From Brasenia schreberi (lineage: Eukaryota; Streptophyta; Magnoliopsida; Nymphaeales; Cabombaceae): a DNA stretch of 64,000 nucleotides. Each line of letters starts with the position of its first letter. Within the stretch, counting starts at the first letter, position 1. This document shows positions 11,139 through 23,901 of this stretch, piece after piece. The notes beneath the pieces are model-generated. The model saw only the letters and a list, made by a program, of their open reading frames with translations. It did no database searches and was not told the DNA's origin. Where the stretch lies: NCBI GenBank assembly GCA_036023115.1, contig JAYKKT010000059.1, positions 5,691,001 to 5,755,000 of the forward strand. Direction: 5' to 3'. The position numbers were made by a program, and so were the translations under genes.

Positions 11139-14100
11139 ATGTCTCATTTCGGTCGATCGGGACCTCCTGATATAAAGGATACTTATTCCCTTCTCGTCCT
11201 CAACATCTCCTTCAGTAATCTCTCCCTCACCCTCTCCCTCTCTCTCTGTGCAATTTGGGAGGAAACAGGAGACGAGTGTTAGACTCGTGTTATAGTCTAA
11301 GATTTGGAGTTTGGTGGTGTTTCTGATATACCCTTTACCTCGGTGTGTGCGTATGTGAGTGCAATGCGGGTGATTTGAACCTTGGTGGTCATTGTGGACA
11401 TGCCCATTTCCCTTCTCTTTCTCTCTCACAGCATGACTTGGAAATGGTTGCTAATTTTTTGTTTATCTTCTTTGACCAGGAACAACGGCGGACGATCTTT
11501 ACCCTCTATTTGCTAAGTACGGCAAGGTGGTCGATGTGTTTATCCCCAGAGACAAAAGGTGTTCTTCACAATCCCTAATTCGCATTTCTCGCCACCTATT
11601 GTGGGGCTTAAGGCTTAGCCCGTTTCGTTTTTAGCTCCTTGTCGAGCGGGAGTCTTAGGGTTTTATATGGTATCCTGATTCCAGTTTCAAATCTTACTGT
11701 GTGTCGTAGTGTATCTTAATAGTCATCTTTTGGGGATGTCAAATTTATTTGTTAACTTTTAGTTGTTCCTGTGTTATTTAGAGGGTTTTGGTTTTCCCCC
11801 AAGTTGAAAACTCTTCCGTTTTATTTCGTTCAGGACTGGTGATTCACGTGGGTTTGCGTTTGTCCGCTACAAGTATGCAGATGAGGCACAAGAAGCGGTC
11901 GAACACCTTGATGGTGGTTATTCTGTAACCTTCTGTTGTTATTAACACTTGATAGGGGCCAAATTCTGATTCGAGGGTTTGCATTCGTAGGGAGGAGGGT
12001 TGATGGGAGAGACATCATGGTGCAGTTTGCAAAATATGGGCCTACCGGTGAATCTATGTGAGTTGGATTTCCATAATTCCTTTTCATGATTGAGTCAACT
12101 TGTATCATATAAAGTTTGGTCTGTACGTAATCGAGAATTTCTGCAATCCTTCATGGTTGAATGGAATATGATTGTTTGGTTGAATGAACAATCCTTGAAT
12201 TTTCTGTGTCCAAGGATCAAGGATGTGGTTTGATTGGACTCCATATTAGGGGAAGAGAATGAAAACTCAAATATTAATTGTTAAAGTGAATCCAAACATC
12301 AGTTTTTTAGTAAGAATTGGAGATATGAGAAAATGAATCTGTTGATGCAGATAAGAAGGGATTGAGTTCTTTAGAATTCTTAGCATCAAAAGTTCTCATT
12401 TCCAAGTTGGGAAATTTCCAACTGCAACCTAAACTATTATGCCGTGCATGACTTTCGATTTTGTTTCCTACTATTGGACTATATGGTTTTCTTTTTGAAT
12501 TCTAACGTGGATGTAGTATGTAGTTACTTCTCTTGCATCAGGAAATGATTTTTATCACTGTCTCATGCTTCTCATCCATAAAAATTAAGATTGGCATACA
12601 TTACACTCATAGGGAAAGTTTTAAATACCTACGGTCCATTTTTTCAGAGGAGTGAAAAATTGATGGAGATGTTATGTATAAAGTTAATCAAGGTTGGAGA
12701 GTTGCATCATGTATTCTATGTGAAAAGAAGATACCTAAATATTCTAGAGCAACAATTAAATTCACTATATTTTGTAGTTATGAGTAGGCAGTTAGTCATC
12801 AACATGTACAAAAGATGTTTGTGGCATAAGTCAAGATGCTGAGATGAATGTGTGGTATACAAGGAAAGATTATATACATAATGAGGTTATTAGAAACAAA
12901 TTGGGAGTGAAACCAATAGATGATAAAATGAGAGAAAATCGTTTGAGATGGTTTGGATATGTAGAATGATGATTAAAAAAAAGAAAGAGGAAGAGGAAAA
13001 TCACAGAAGTGTTGGAAGGAAACAATAAAGAATTATCTACTTTATGTTAACTGTTAGCATGGCACATGATCGAGCTCTATGGAGAAAAGCAATCCTTGTA
13101 GCTGACCCCATCTAGTATGGAAAAAGGCTTAGTAGTTGTCTCATCTCTCATGCTTCTCATCATCATTATCTTATATTAGTTCTTCTTATCCATGTATTGT
13201 CTCAAGATAACTCATTGATTCTTGATTTGGTGCCCATGTGCAGCAAGAAAGGAAAGGTAGCGGAAATGATCCAAAGAACAAGAGGCAGGTCCAGAAGTCG
13301 TAGCCCCAGGTCAAGGTAAAATATTAGTTGGATTGAAAGTCGTCATCTTGGTTTGGTAGTAGTTTCAAGCTCTTGTTTACTGCCATAATACTGTTCATCT
13401 GCCCTTCTCTGAAGCGTTCTTGGAGGAGATCTATTTTGCTATGTCTAGGTTTAGTGTCTCTTTTGCTGTTTTGGGCCTTTAGGATTTATTCTGTTGTGTT
13501 AAGTAGTCACCTTATATTGCATCTAAACTTTTGTAATGTGTTTGACTTAGATTTGGTGGCCATTAATTGTTAGTATTGTTAGGTGCTTTGCTGGAGAAGG
13601 TTAAGGATATTCAAAAAGATATTGTTTCTGACGAGTTGGATTTCTAATTTGCATGGTACAAATTGACATGGTTATAAAAGTAGAATCTAGCCATTATCTA
13701 AAACTAGCCAACTAACCATTACTGGACGTAGTGATGAAAGTAGCGATATGACACCCAGATCATTTTCCTCCCACCATATATATTTTTAAAATAACCTAAA
13801 TAATCTGAAAGATAAGAAAAGAATGAAAGAGATCCAGAAAAACTGAAAAACCAGGAATGCACGTTAACTACAGAAAAAAATCCGTAGTGTATTGCATGAT
13901 AAGTTAAAAAATATACGTAACTTGGAATTTTCAATGATTACACCATAATAGGAACTTGAAAATGGTCAGGGTTGTATCAAGTATCAACATGCTCAATGAA
14001 AAGTGTGTCTTAGCGTTTTCCCATTTTCTGCCAATTCCTCTGCAAACAGAATTCTCTTGTCAAAAAAGTTAGAATTACTCAGGGAATACGAGTTATCTAG

Positions 14101-15807
14101 AGGAAAGAGCATCTTTATAGAGTCCATTTCTCAAGAGTGAACTCTCAAGAGCATCTTTAAATGTCAGCGTTAATGCTTATTACACGTTAACTTTTCTTGC
14201 ACTTCATAAGGGGTATATTTGTAAAGAATGTTGTAACAGTTGTATTATATCATGTATCTGAAGAGTCTTATATACAATAATACAAGCTTTTGGAGTTGGT
14301 TTGCATAGCTTCATAGTGCTGTCATTTCAAAATTTTCTTATCTTATTGAAATTGGAAAATTCTAGAATCATTATATATATCTACATATATAAATATCTTT
14401 TTGTTTTGTCGTGATTTTTGAGTTGCAATATTGTATCCTTGCCTGCATCTATGTGACAGTGGAAAAATAGTATAAGCATTAACGTTGATAATCATGTCTC
14501 AAGGGATAGAACATGCTAATGACATGAAAATCCTAAAGTGGACACTTCGAAAGTAAATATGGCACGTTTAAAGTAAATTTTTTGTGAACTTTCAATAGCA
14601 AAGTTTGAAAATATCACATGAATGCTAGTGAGTAAATGTGTTTGCCAACATACACATCTAGAGGAACTCGAAGGAAGTCTGGTTTTGTATGGAAGCCAGT
14701 ATCTTACCTTCCTAGGACTTGCTTTCAAGGAAGCTTCCCACTTGAGTTGATTTGGTAGAAGATTAGATAAATTTAGAAGAGGGTTTCACAGACAGAATGG
14801 TATCATACTTAAAGGAGGCCAAACTAGTAAAATCAGAAATAGTTGTATCTTAGCATGTGGCATGTCATGGAGTGATAATCTTGATTTAACAATGTGGGGA
14901 CTCTAATTGTTGGTGTCGATTTAGTCTCGGATGCTGCAGGAAATCAATAAATCGTACTGCATATGGTGTAATGCAATTTCCAAACCAATGCTTGAAATTT
15001 ATATCTCACTTGTTGTATGTTTCTATTAGGCATTTTCCGAAGATTCTGAAAAATTTAAACTACCATTTTGGTGCTATGTGCCTATGTGGTGGATGTCATA
15101 TTGGTCCTCCCCATTTGTAACTTTTGTCTGTTAAATGGTATCGATATAATCAATTCACATTTGTAGGTATCGTGGTGATTACCGTGAGAAGGATTATAAA
15201 AGGCGAAATCGTAGTCGCAGTCGGGACAGGTCTGATCGTGATAAATACCAAGGGAGGCAAAAAGAGTACCGGCGTAGAAGTCGAAGCAGGAGTGGCAGCC
15301 CTGATCACTCCAGGGGTCAAACTAGAAATCGGACTGATGATGAGCCACATAGAAAGAGAAGTCAATCATTTGATGGGTACTGTTTGGTTCACGGTTTCTA
15401 TTGAGGCCTTAATCTTTTGGAATACGTTTCTCCGATATGTATATGTAATTCTCTTTATATGTCTCAGGTCTCCTGCTCATCAAAGTCGTTCACCGTACCA
15501 AAGTCCCTCACCCCGCAGGTCTCCTCATGACAAAAGCCCCAGGGGGCATCGTGTTCGAAGGTCTCATGATGAGAGCCCTCAGCAGCATGCTCGTGAGGAA
15601 AATTCTCATCCTGAAAGTCCCGTGCCTCATGATCATGATGAAAGGTCTCCTCTGAGTATTTCCCCTTGCCGTCGTCATGATGAGAGGTCTCCATCAAGTA
15701 TTTCTCCTCGTCGACGTCATGGTTCTCGTAGCAGATCACCAAGGAACTCAGATGCTTGTGTATGTCTAGTATCTTGCTGTACTGGTTGTTTGTGGTGGTG
15801 TCTATAA
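11139..15807 (+). CDS. SC35: SR protein SC35 (SRSF2-type splicing factor)
   Basis: Exons 11139-11214, 11480-11558, 11834-11916, 11991-12057, 13244-13315, 15167-15376 and 15468-15807 join in phase into a 308-aa frame. The start MSHFGRSGPPDIKDTYSLL is characteristic of plant SC35. Residues about 15-95 form one RRM with RNP2 (LLVLNI) and RNP1 (RGFAFVRY), followed by an arginine-serine domain (GRSRSRSPRSR, RRRSRSRSGSPD, repeated DERSP-SIS blocks). Such proteins act in the nucleus in spliceosome recruitment and splice-site choice. The last few codons of the direct read (CVCLVSCC...) look like intron. Splicing from GTATGT at 15760 to the acceptor before 15876 would end the protein at ...SDACD instead; splicing from 15758 would give ...SDA. 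Intron 4 holds an RTE fragment. No disabling mutation seen. Confidence 0.92.
12577..13146 (+). mobile_element. 5'-truncated RTE-clade LINE in SC35 intron 4
   Basis: The 570-bp insert matches the 3' end of the RTE copies at 45.5-49.5 and 54.9-58.0 kb: the AAAGTTTTAAATACCTA region, the WFGHIER-like segment, CCCCATCTAGTATGG and the terminal GGCTTAGTAGTTGT. Perfect 15-bp target duplications CTCATGCTTCTCATC lie at 12562-12576 and 13147-13161. Frames are broken. Confidence 0.85.
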
Positions 15808-18473
15808 TGTACCATAGTTCTTCCGTTTTCCTTTCTCGTGTGCCTGCATGTAAACTTCTATGTTGTTCTCTGCAGGATTGACTCATGCAACTAGTGGTAC
15901 AAGCTGAATGCTGTAGGGACTCGTCAGTGTTACGGAGGCATGCAAATCCAGTTCATATTGGTAGCTTGTATGAACCTATATGTTTAAGGATCAAAGTTTT
16001 GTATGATTGATTTTCTAGAACCACTTTGTCTATTTTCCTCTTCTTGAAACTCTAAACATGGAGGTCGGAAGCTTTGTAATGCTTCGCGTTTTTGGCCACC
16101 TTCATTTCACCGGGACCTTGATTGTCATGTCATAATATGACTCCTGCATCCTGCATTTTATGAACGTGAACCAGGTGGAACTTCTGTTTCTTAGACAATT
16201 TTTTTATGTTTGATCACGCAACTTCTTTAGTTGAAAATCTTGTTTTATAGGCCGCTTATGGTGAAATATGTGCTGGATTTAATGTTGTTCAGGCAAGAGC
16301 TGTTTGCAGCTGATTGGCTGATGTTTAGGAAGAGGTTTCATCTTTGATCCTGCTTTTGTAGCTGCTGCTGTGTCTGTAGATGAACTACTTGGGCCAGTAT
16401 TTTGTTGGTTTTAGTTATAATACGATTCGAAGGCAGGTTTCTGTGCTGAGCCGGCAAACGTCTGAAATGTACTCCGTTGCCTATCATAGATGTTGCCAGT
16501 GGCCTTTGTTCTTTCATGTGTATTTGCTGATGCTGCAGAGGATGCCGTTGCCTCTATACTAGGTCTGGTAACGAATTAAAGTTTTGACTACTTTTTTGTT
16601 AATAGCGCTTATCTATTTATGTCAAATGACTTGGTCTAGTTCCTACGCTTTCTTGTCAGAATCTTGATTCATGGTTGATAAAATTGAGAGGTTGCGGAAT
16701 ACTTGATGGTAATCATCCTAACAGTGTGGGGAGGTGGTTTACCCCATGGTGGAATGGCAGCGGTTCGAGCCCGCTTATCTCCAGCTTGTGATCTTAGCAG
16801 AAGGTATATGATAGCACCAAATTGGAATCATGCTTCTTGGGCTCGTTTAGGGAAGAGAGAATATTGAACCGCTTTTTGCAACAGCATGCACGGCCGCATC
16901 TAGGAGAACACTGTGTTGTTTGATAACAGTTCACATTAGTCATGCTGCCTAGTGCATCAAGAATGTCTTGACTTTGGCAACTAGTTCTACATGAAGGTGA
17001 AGGTGTTGGGTATCTAAACCATTTCCTATGAACCGTTTCTGTGTATCTCTGTTCTCAAATAACAAACTTCTCGACACACTAGTTGCCGTATGGCTTTTGT
17101 AACGGAAAGCAAAGTCAGTGTTGCCGTTGTTTTTTCTCCTCGTTGCGTGACCGCAGGTTTTGTGGTCTTTTGACTTTGGTAGTTGAGCACATTGAAGAAT
17201 GTCAGAGGGAGAGAGAGAGAGAATCTCTTGCATGCGCCTTCAAAAAATGAAATGTTAAACTGGCTACTGTGTGCTGCTGTCCAGTATTCTTTCAAGTGAC
17301 TAATATCCAAGTTGGACTGAGAACGTTAGCTCAATGGCAGGGCTTGCTGTTGGCCTGCTACTCTAGCGTTGTTGCTGTTGGTGGTGGTGGTGGTGGGGGG
17401 GGGGGGGGTTGACTCCCAGATGGTGCAGGTGTTAGGATTCGGTCTCCTCTTGTAACAGAAAAAAAGAAAGACTAATGAACAATTTCGAAATTGCAAATCC
17501 CACTTGCTACTATTCTCCATAGACGCCGTGAGAGTTTTGTTGGGATACTGTGCATTAAAGCTGAAAAGACTCTATCCTTCGCAAAACTCGTCTTCCTCTT
17601 TCATCCGGGCTTGAGATGTACGTTAAGAATTAACCTCGGGCGTGGATAAGAGTTGGTCGCATTAAGTTGCATAGACATAATATTTCTTAATTTCTACAAT
17701 CGTCTATGGTCTTTCCAGTGCAAATCACTGGACTTTTGAAGAATTCTGAAGTTAAGAATGTGTGGACGAGAATGGTACTGAAATAGTCGGCCTTCTAGGA
17801 AAGTCTTGTGTTTTTCATCCTGTTACTAAACCGGCTCCACCCAAACAAAAGGCTTGGATGAGGTTAGGTCAAATATTTGCAACACCATATCCTCTCATTC
17901 AGAATATTTCAGGGCTGCCACGAAGTCTCTCTCTCTCTCTCACACACACACACAGGCACATACGCAACATATATATATATAATAAAGAACAAGAGGGGGT
18001 GGTTTCTACTTTATTAAGTAGGATGCACATAACCCTTACAGCAGCTTGCTGCTCTCTATAGTTCTGACCAACAAAACCATGCAATCATCAAAATAGCTCC
18101 CGTCACTATCAAAACCATGTAGAAAACCAAAAAACCACATATATACATTACAAATGTTTATATTCTCTTATATAGCTTTGATGGTAATAGCAACATTTTT
18201 TGACTGATGGATAACAGTTTTGACTAGCAAAAGAGTAATGACAGGTCGTGGAGGGTCGTGATCGGTGGAAGGTAGCGAAGCAGGATAGTCCACATCCTCC
18301 TCAATTGAGTAGGAACCACACTCGATACAAGCAAGAACCCAACATTAATGATTTGTAAAATGAAACACCATCGTTTGGATGAGCGAGAATTTTCTACCAC
18401 ACAAGTACATTTCTCTGTAACACCACGTGAACATTCCAAGCTTGTTAAACAGTCACACAGTTATACATACTGT
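15808..18473. other. SC35 3' region and intergenic DNA
   Basis: The first few hundred bases, including the possible terminal SC35 exon at 15876, are probably SC35 3' UTR. Further on I see a SINE (17305-17469), a box B-like GGTTCGAGCCC near 16771 and a short CT/CA microsatellite near 17929-17955. No other gene is supported. Confidence 0.5.
17305..17469 (+). mobile_element. tRNA-derived SINE
   Basis: Box A-like TAGCTCAATGGCAGGG at about 17326 and box B-like GGGTTGACTCCCA at about 17406 are separated by GTTGCTG/GGT repeats and a G tract; the end is TGTAACAGAAAAAAAG. A 7-bp duplication GACTAAT (17298-17304, 17470-17476) may be the target site. Same family as 5337-5449. Confidence 0.5.
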
Positions 18474-20538
18474 TCATGTTGATTTTCCTTCTGTTGCTGT
18501 CTTCTCTTTCTCCTGCTTCTTTCTTAACGATGGTGGCGGTCTGACCACAATACTTCTCTTCCATTTCCGATCAAGCTTCCTCGACAGTTGTTTGTTGATT
18601 CCTTCCTCAATCTCCCCTTCTCTCTTAACCGTCAGCATTCGTGCAATCTATGAAAAAATGCAACCCAGATATGGGAAGAATCAAGGAAAGGTGTTTTATC
18701 ATATGACGAGAAACAAAGAAGCCCATAAAAATGAATTGACAAAGTTGCAGTAGCGCTAATTATGAACTTTTTCTTTGTACAACAGGGAAGCGGAAGACAG
18801 ATGCACGCCCTCCGTATCATACTCATCACCTCGAACTTGTGAGTTGACCCCTTAGCCAGGTAAGATTGCTTTTTGTGCAGCATTAATTATGAACTTTAAT
18901 CAGTACAACTCATATATCCTTTCTTTAGTATTTGAGAAGTCCGCTAAAGGGCATCACATTGAAAAACTGTGATGATTCTCCTGGATGCAAATTAGACTTC
19001 TATTCTTTGCAAAGTCTCATAGCTGCACAACTATATTAGCAAGGACTTTCTTGTATTTGATTTCTGTCAAAGCAAGCTGAGACATAGCTGTGCATTTGAA
19101 ACAGATAAAACCGGTTTACAGTCTCATCTTCTCGAGCGTCTTATATATGCCTTGATTACTTTGACGAAGACACTTTTTCATGAGAGGTAAAACACTAGGA
19201 AAATAATTTTTTCGATAAATTAGTATGTAAAACAACAAGGGACTGTAACAATTACATCAAGAGTAGAGTAGACAAAAGTCTACCAACTCTACCATATCCA
19301 TGCTATTCCCAAAAACAGTAACCCTATACCAAAGGATGATAGTCTAAGCCAATTCCGCAAAAGAACACTCTCCACCTCCCCAACAGACCCTCGTATTCCT
19401 TTTTCCTCCAAAATTTTTGTTCAGCATATGAGCCGATCTGCTTTTGATCAAACGTGTAGTGGTACCTATTTCGTTTGGATAATGAATAACCTTCCAGTTC
19501 ACATGTATCCTGTAACTGCTTTCATTTTAGACGCACGGATTCTACATGACTGGCTAGAGACAGGAATTACGTTTATTCCTTGTATGATCACACAAACCTT
19601 TGAATCAAGTTTGTGTTATTTCTTCAAACACCAAAAGGCCTTCGTTTGCTTTTGTTTGCAGTTTATGGATGCATTACAAGAAACTACTGATTGCTGCCAC
19701 ACCGGGTCCAATTTGATATGTTCATGGGTATAGCTACATGCATTTTTAGTCGTCATTCAGATTAATCTTGTTCTTAACCAAAAAAAAACATGTTTTGTTG
19801 TTTTCTTCTAATGAGACATTCCTCTGCCTCTTTCATTTTGATATGTTCACCACCCAACTTCTCATACATTCAGAGAGCTCCTCGCATCGGCCTCGGCAAA
19901 TGACCGACCATCTTATGCGTATCTCGTTTTATCTACCATTGCTGCCACACCGGGTCCAATTTGTTACCCAGGGCTAAATTTTAGTAAATGCACCCCGCAA
20001 TGGTATATAAGAAACTACCGAATCAATACAGAAACCTCAAAACATGAAAAGAAGAACCAACCAATCAAAGACTAAGGAACAATAAGAAATCCAAAATGGC
20101 AATCACACATGGCTATTTTTTATGATGCTTCGTTTTAATTTCTTCTAATGTAGCTCTTTCTATTTAATTTAATGAAATAATTCTCTTCGCCACCAAAAGA
20201 GCACGCAGAGCACGCATATCATTTTCAGCTAAAGCCTAGCAATCACGAACTCAAACAAGACACCTTTAAAAAGAAAACAATAACGGTGGCTTTATTTGTT
20301 TCAGTTTTCCGGCGTAAAACGAAATGAAGTCTAAGGAAGCAAGAGTGGAATGCACCCTCTTCCGCATGCGACCGAACTCGCTGGACTTGAACTCGTTCCT
20401 GGCGGAACGTTGAAGTCTGAGCATGAAGAGCTCGCCCTTCAGATCAACCACTTCCTCGTTGATCTGTTCCGTCGTCATTCCCCTTATCTCCTCTTCCCTG
20501 TTCGCCATCATTACCGTCAATGTAGTAGCGGTCGTGGC
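18474..20538 (-). CDS. RPL29: Plastid 50S ribosomal protein uL29c, last two coding exons; N-terminus missing
   Basis: The exon at 20538-20356 encodes a piece running through NREEEIRGMTTEQINEEVVD and LKGELFMLRLQRSARNEF to GRMRKR. After a 1.7 kb phase-0 intron, the exon at 18647-18474 encodes IARMLTVKREGEIEEGIN, LSRKLDRKWKRSIVVRPPPS and a lysine/glutamate-rich tail with a TGA stop at 18476-18474. These are the conserved core and the plant-specific C-terminal extension of chloroplast uL29, a 50S protein near the exit of the peptide tunnel. The upstream exon with the start codon and transit peptide is not found. A gypsy LTR begins at 20540, so the apparent CAG acceptor is made from the last LTR bases plus one host G. 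Either the gene is severed, or exon 1 lies far upstream beyond the element. Both exons keep open frames. Confidence 0.8.
19690..19963. repeat. Short exact direct repeat (26 bp) within the uL29c intron
   Basis: The same 26 bases (core TGCCACACCGGGTCCAATTT) occur at 19690-19715 and 19938-19963. Their origin is unknown. Confidence 0.7.
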
Positions 20539-20539
20539 C

Positions 20540-22104
20540 TGTCACGGTGTTAAAATTTTGATGAAAATTTTTAAAAAGTCTTTCAACGCCTAGAATCCGT
20601 CGGATTCTATCAGCCTCTCACTGTACCGATTGGCTCATGTTGGAAACCCGCTCCTGTGCAGGTCCACCTATCCGGTTAGCTTAGACCTTTTCACTGATTT
20701 CCACGTTTAAGTACAACTTAAAATCACCTTCTTTAATTGAAACCGAGCAACACACCAAAATGATCACCCTACTACAATCGGGGTTCTCCTTACACTAGTA
20801 AAGGATTCGGCTGAACCCACACAAGAACCTTGCCTAGCTAGGACGAGGGGAGGTTTACCAAACCAATCCCAACACCAAACGACTGAGGCAGACGCGCTGC
20901 GCGAGGGATGAAGGCTGGCGCTAAACGGCAGGGACTGAATGAGTCCTGTCTAGGCGGGGAGCGGGTGTACCGCACCTGCTGTTGCTACGTGACAGAGGCT
21001 GGTGAGGCACATGGGTACCGCACCGGTTGCTGCTACTGCTGCGAATGAGACTGCTGCGGGACAGGGTTTACCCTATGACGGTGCGTGGCACACGGCTGGA
21101 GATCCTTGGCGAGGGCCGCAACGCTGGCTGCTGTGCACTAGAGTGTCCTGCTGCACACCCGGCTGAAGGTTGGAAGGATGAAAACTGAAAGAGGAAGGTC
21201 GAAGGTTGGTGTCATGGGCTAAAGGCCCTTTCGGTTGGAGATGGAAGATGAAGCTTCAAAGGCTGGCGTCAGGAGAAGGGGTTCTCGGCTGAGGCTGGGA
21301 AGAAGCGTCCGACTGAAGGCACCTGGGGAGGCTTACGGCGCTAGACGCATGACGCCCGGCTGAAGAAGTCTTCTGCACTGCACCCGTGGCGACACTCGTT
21401 CGATTCTGCACAAGGCTCCGCTCTCGGCTCTTCTCTGCACTCTCTCTCTCAGTTCTGCAAGTCCCTCTCTACTCTGCAAATGCGGGAAGGCTGGCCCTAA
21501 GAAGGGGGCCCGACCAATTGGGGTAACTGCCCCCTCCTTCCATGGGGGCGGTTACGCCAACCGTTGGGCGTAACTGCTCCCGCCTGCCCGCAGCGGGTGT
21601 GCTGGCCCTAGCATCAATGCTGGGGCCTCCACCTGTCCACCCGACATCTAACTGCCGCTCCTACTGTCTCCACCTGTCCTAGCCGATCCTAACTAGGCCA
21701 GGACCTAACTGACCCACACCAGACCGTGCCCTAACTACCTAGGACTCGGGTCAACTTGACCCACTAAGATCGAACCACGCCTAACCTAGGGTTAAACCGA
21801 CTTTGCTTTGGTCAAGCTTAACAAACCAACTTGACCTAGCCTACGCCCGACTAGTTCCTAACCAACTAAGCTCAGTTCAACTCAACCCATTTTGACTCAC
21901 ACGTCTAACCTAGACATGACTTAGTCTTGACTTGAACCTAACTCCACTAGACCTAAGTTCACATGACTTGACTCGTGTTTATAAACACACCCGACCCTTA
22001 CAAAGACAAATATTTACATGGACTAGGGGTGTGATACACATGCTGAAGCCCTCTGGATAAAGGGGCGCGGGGGTGCGCGAGCCCACGAACTCAACTCCGT
22101 GACA
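20540..22104 (-). repeat. 3' LTR of the gypsy element
   Basis: About 1565 bp with 8-bp inverted ends TGTCACGG/CCGTGACA. Its right part repeats at 27000-27576 with scattered differences. Its left edge abuts the uL29c exon. Confidence 0.85.
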
Positions 22105-23285
22105 ACTCTCCTCCAACGAAATTTGGACTCGTCTCAGAGGTCATGTGGTAGTCTCTCAACAACTGCTCATACTGCCACAACTTTAAGCATTGCACCCATG
22201 AATTGTCATCTATATTTCTGCCTTTACACTTAACCAGATACTGAGTCTGTCTACGAGGTCCGACTCCCTGGACTTGGTGAGCGATGATGGCCTCAACTGC
22301 TGGTATGTCCTCTCGGACCAGCGGCGGTGCTTGACGATCCAGGCTCTCTGGGTTTTCAAAGTATTTCTTTAACTGTGACACGTGGATGACCGGATGGATC
22401 TTCAATCGATCGGGTAACTCTAGTCTTTAGGCAACAACACCTACCCTCTGTATCACCTTAAATAGTCTGTCGTACTTCAGCTTCAAGCCCATGTAACTCC
22501 CTTCGTACACCTGCTTTCGTATATAGTCCGGTATCCGAAGCCAAACAAAGTCTCCAACCTCGAACTCAACTGTCCTCTGATGCTTGTTTGTCTGCCTGAT
22601 CATACGGGCCCCATCTCTCTCGAGTGAAGCTTTCGCTTTCTTATACGTCATCTGCCTATCGCGTATCTCATGCAAGGCTACGGGACAATGACCAGTCCCA
22701 TTCTCTTGTACAAGCTCTAGGGTCCAAGCGGCTGCCAACCCAAAGTAAGCTCAAAAGAGTCTTCCTGGTAGATGAGCTTTTGTGCGAGTTGTAACTTTAC
22801 TGCGCTATTTCCAAAAGTGACACTCAGTTCTTCTAGCTTGCGGACACGTAATGGTGCAAATACTCCTCAAGCATCGCGTTGAGTCATTCAGTTTGTCCGT
22901 CTGTTTGTGGGTGTTGAGATGATGAGAATAGGAGACGAATTCCCATCAGTCGAAATAACTCAATCCAAAATCGACTAGTGAAGCGAGCATCACGATCACT
23001 GACAATCTCTTTCGGAATGCCGAAATGTTTAACTACATTTTTGAAGAATAGACTAGATTTCTCTTTCGCACTACACTCACATGGTGCGGGTATGAAGACA
23101 CAAAACTTTGAGAACCGATCAACAATCACCAAAATTAACTCGAAGTCGTCTACTCTCGGCAATCCTGGGATAAAGTCCATGGAAACAGATTTCAAAGGTC
23201 TCTCTAGAATAGGAAGAGGCTGGAGCAAAACAGCTTGTTGACGTCGCTCAACTTTGTCCTGCTGGAATGTAGTACCCGCGAGCAT
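22091..23285 (-). pseudogene. Gypsy integrase and chromodomain remnants
   Basis: Integrase core at 23285-22884: SMDFIPGLPR, IVDRFSKFCVFIP, VSDRDARFTS, SSQHPQTDGQTE, with the D,D pair visible. Downstream, 22738-22427 gives the linker, and 22405-22091 gives HVSQLKKYF and a chromodomain (VEAIIAHQV, QYLVKCKGR, DDNSW). The conserved Trp of YLVKWKG is Cys. Frame breaks separate the pieces. Confidence 0.85.
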
Positions 23286-23901
23286 GGAAAGCTACTGTAC
23301 GCTCAATGAACGGATGTCCGGCATACTCCGCATCGTGAACCTCACGCATCAATGTCTTCCTCAAGTCTTCAGTACCAGGGATAAATAACCATTTGTCCTT
23401 GGTGTAAACCAAGCTATCTCTGATGTCATATCAGTCGATTATACCTGACTAAACTTGAGCAACGATGTGGGCATACGAAGTATCCTGGTCCTTTACTAGT
23501 CTTACTGATCAATCAAATCCCCTCTTACACGAGTAATGGCATTTAAAGTCTCAACCCTCTTTCTACTCAAGGCGTCGGCCACGACATTCTCCTTGCCTGG
23601 CCTGTAGATCTAATAAAAATCGTACTCCTCGAGAGTTTGAAGCCAACGTGCTTGACGCATGTTCAGCTTCTTCTAGGTTCTAAAGAATGTATTTGCCACA
23701 TTATCTGTAAGAACTGAAAAATGGGATCCTAGGAGATACACTATCCAGATTTGTAAGCAATGAACCACTGTCAGCAATTCTTTTTCATGTGCGGGGTACC
23801 GAGTCTCCGTATCCTTAAGATTTCTGCTCTCGAAAGCTATAGGGTGTCCGTCCTAGGTAAGAATACCACCGAGTGCTCAGTCACTCGCGTCCGTATGTAC
23901 C

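Noticed and set aside
15464..15886. 140-codon minus-strand frame
   Set aside because: It is the antisense shadow of the SC35 RS-domain exon; acidic His/Asp/Glu repeats are the complement of Arg-Ser codons.
16731..16800. Possible tRNA gene or SINE (GGTTCGAGCCC box B-like)
   Set aside because: No cloverleaf, no clear box A at the right distance and no target duplication.
20350..20553. 67-codon + strand frame over the uL29c exon
   Set aside because: Antisense shadow of the conserved uL29c exon.
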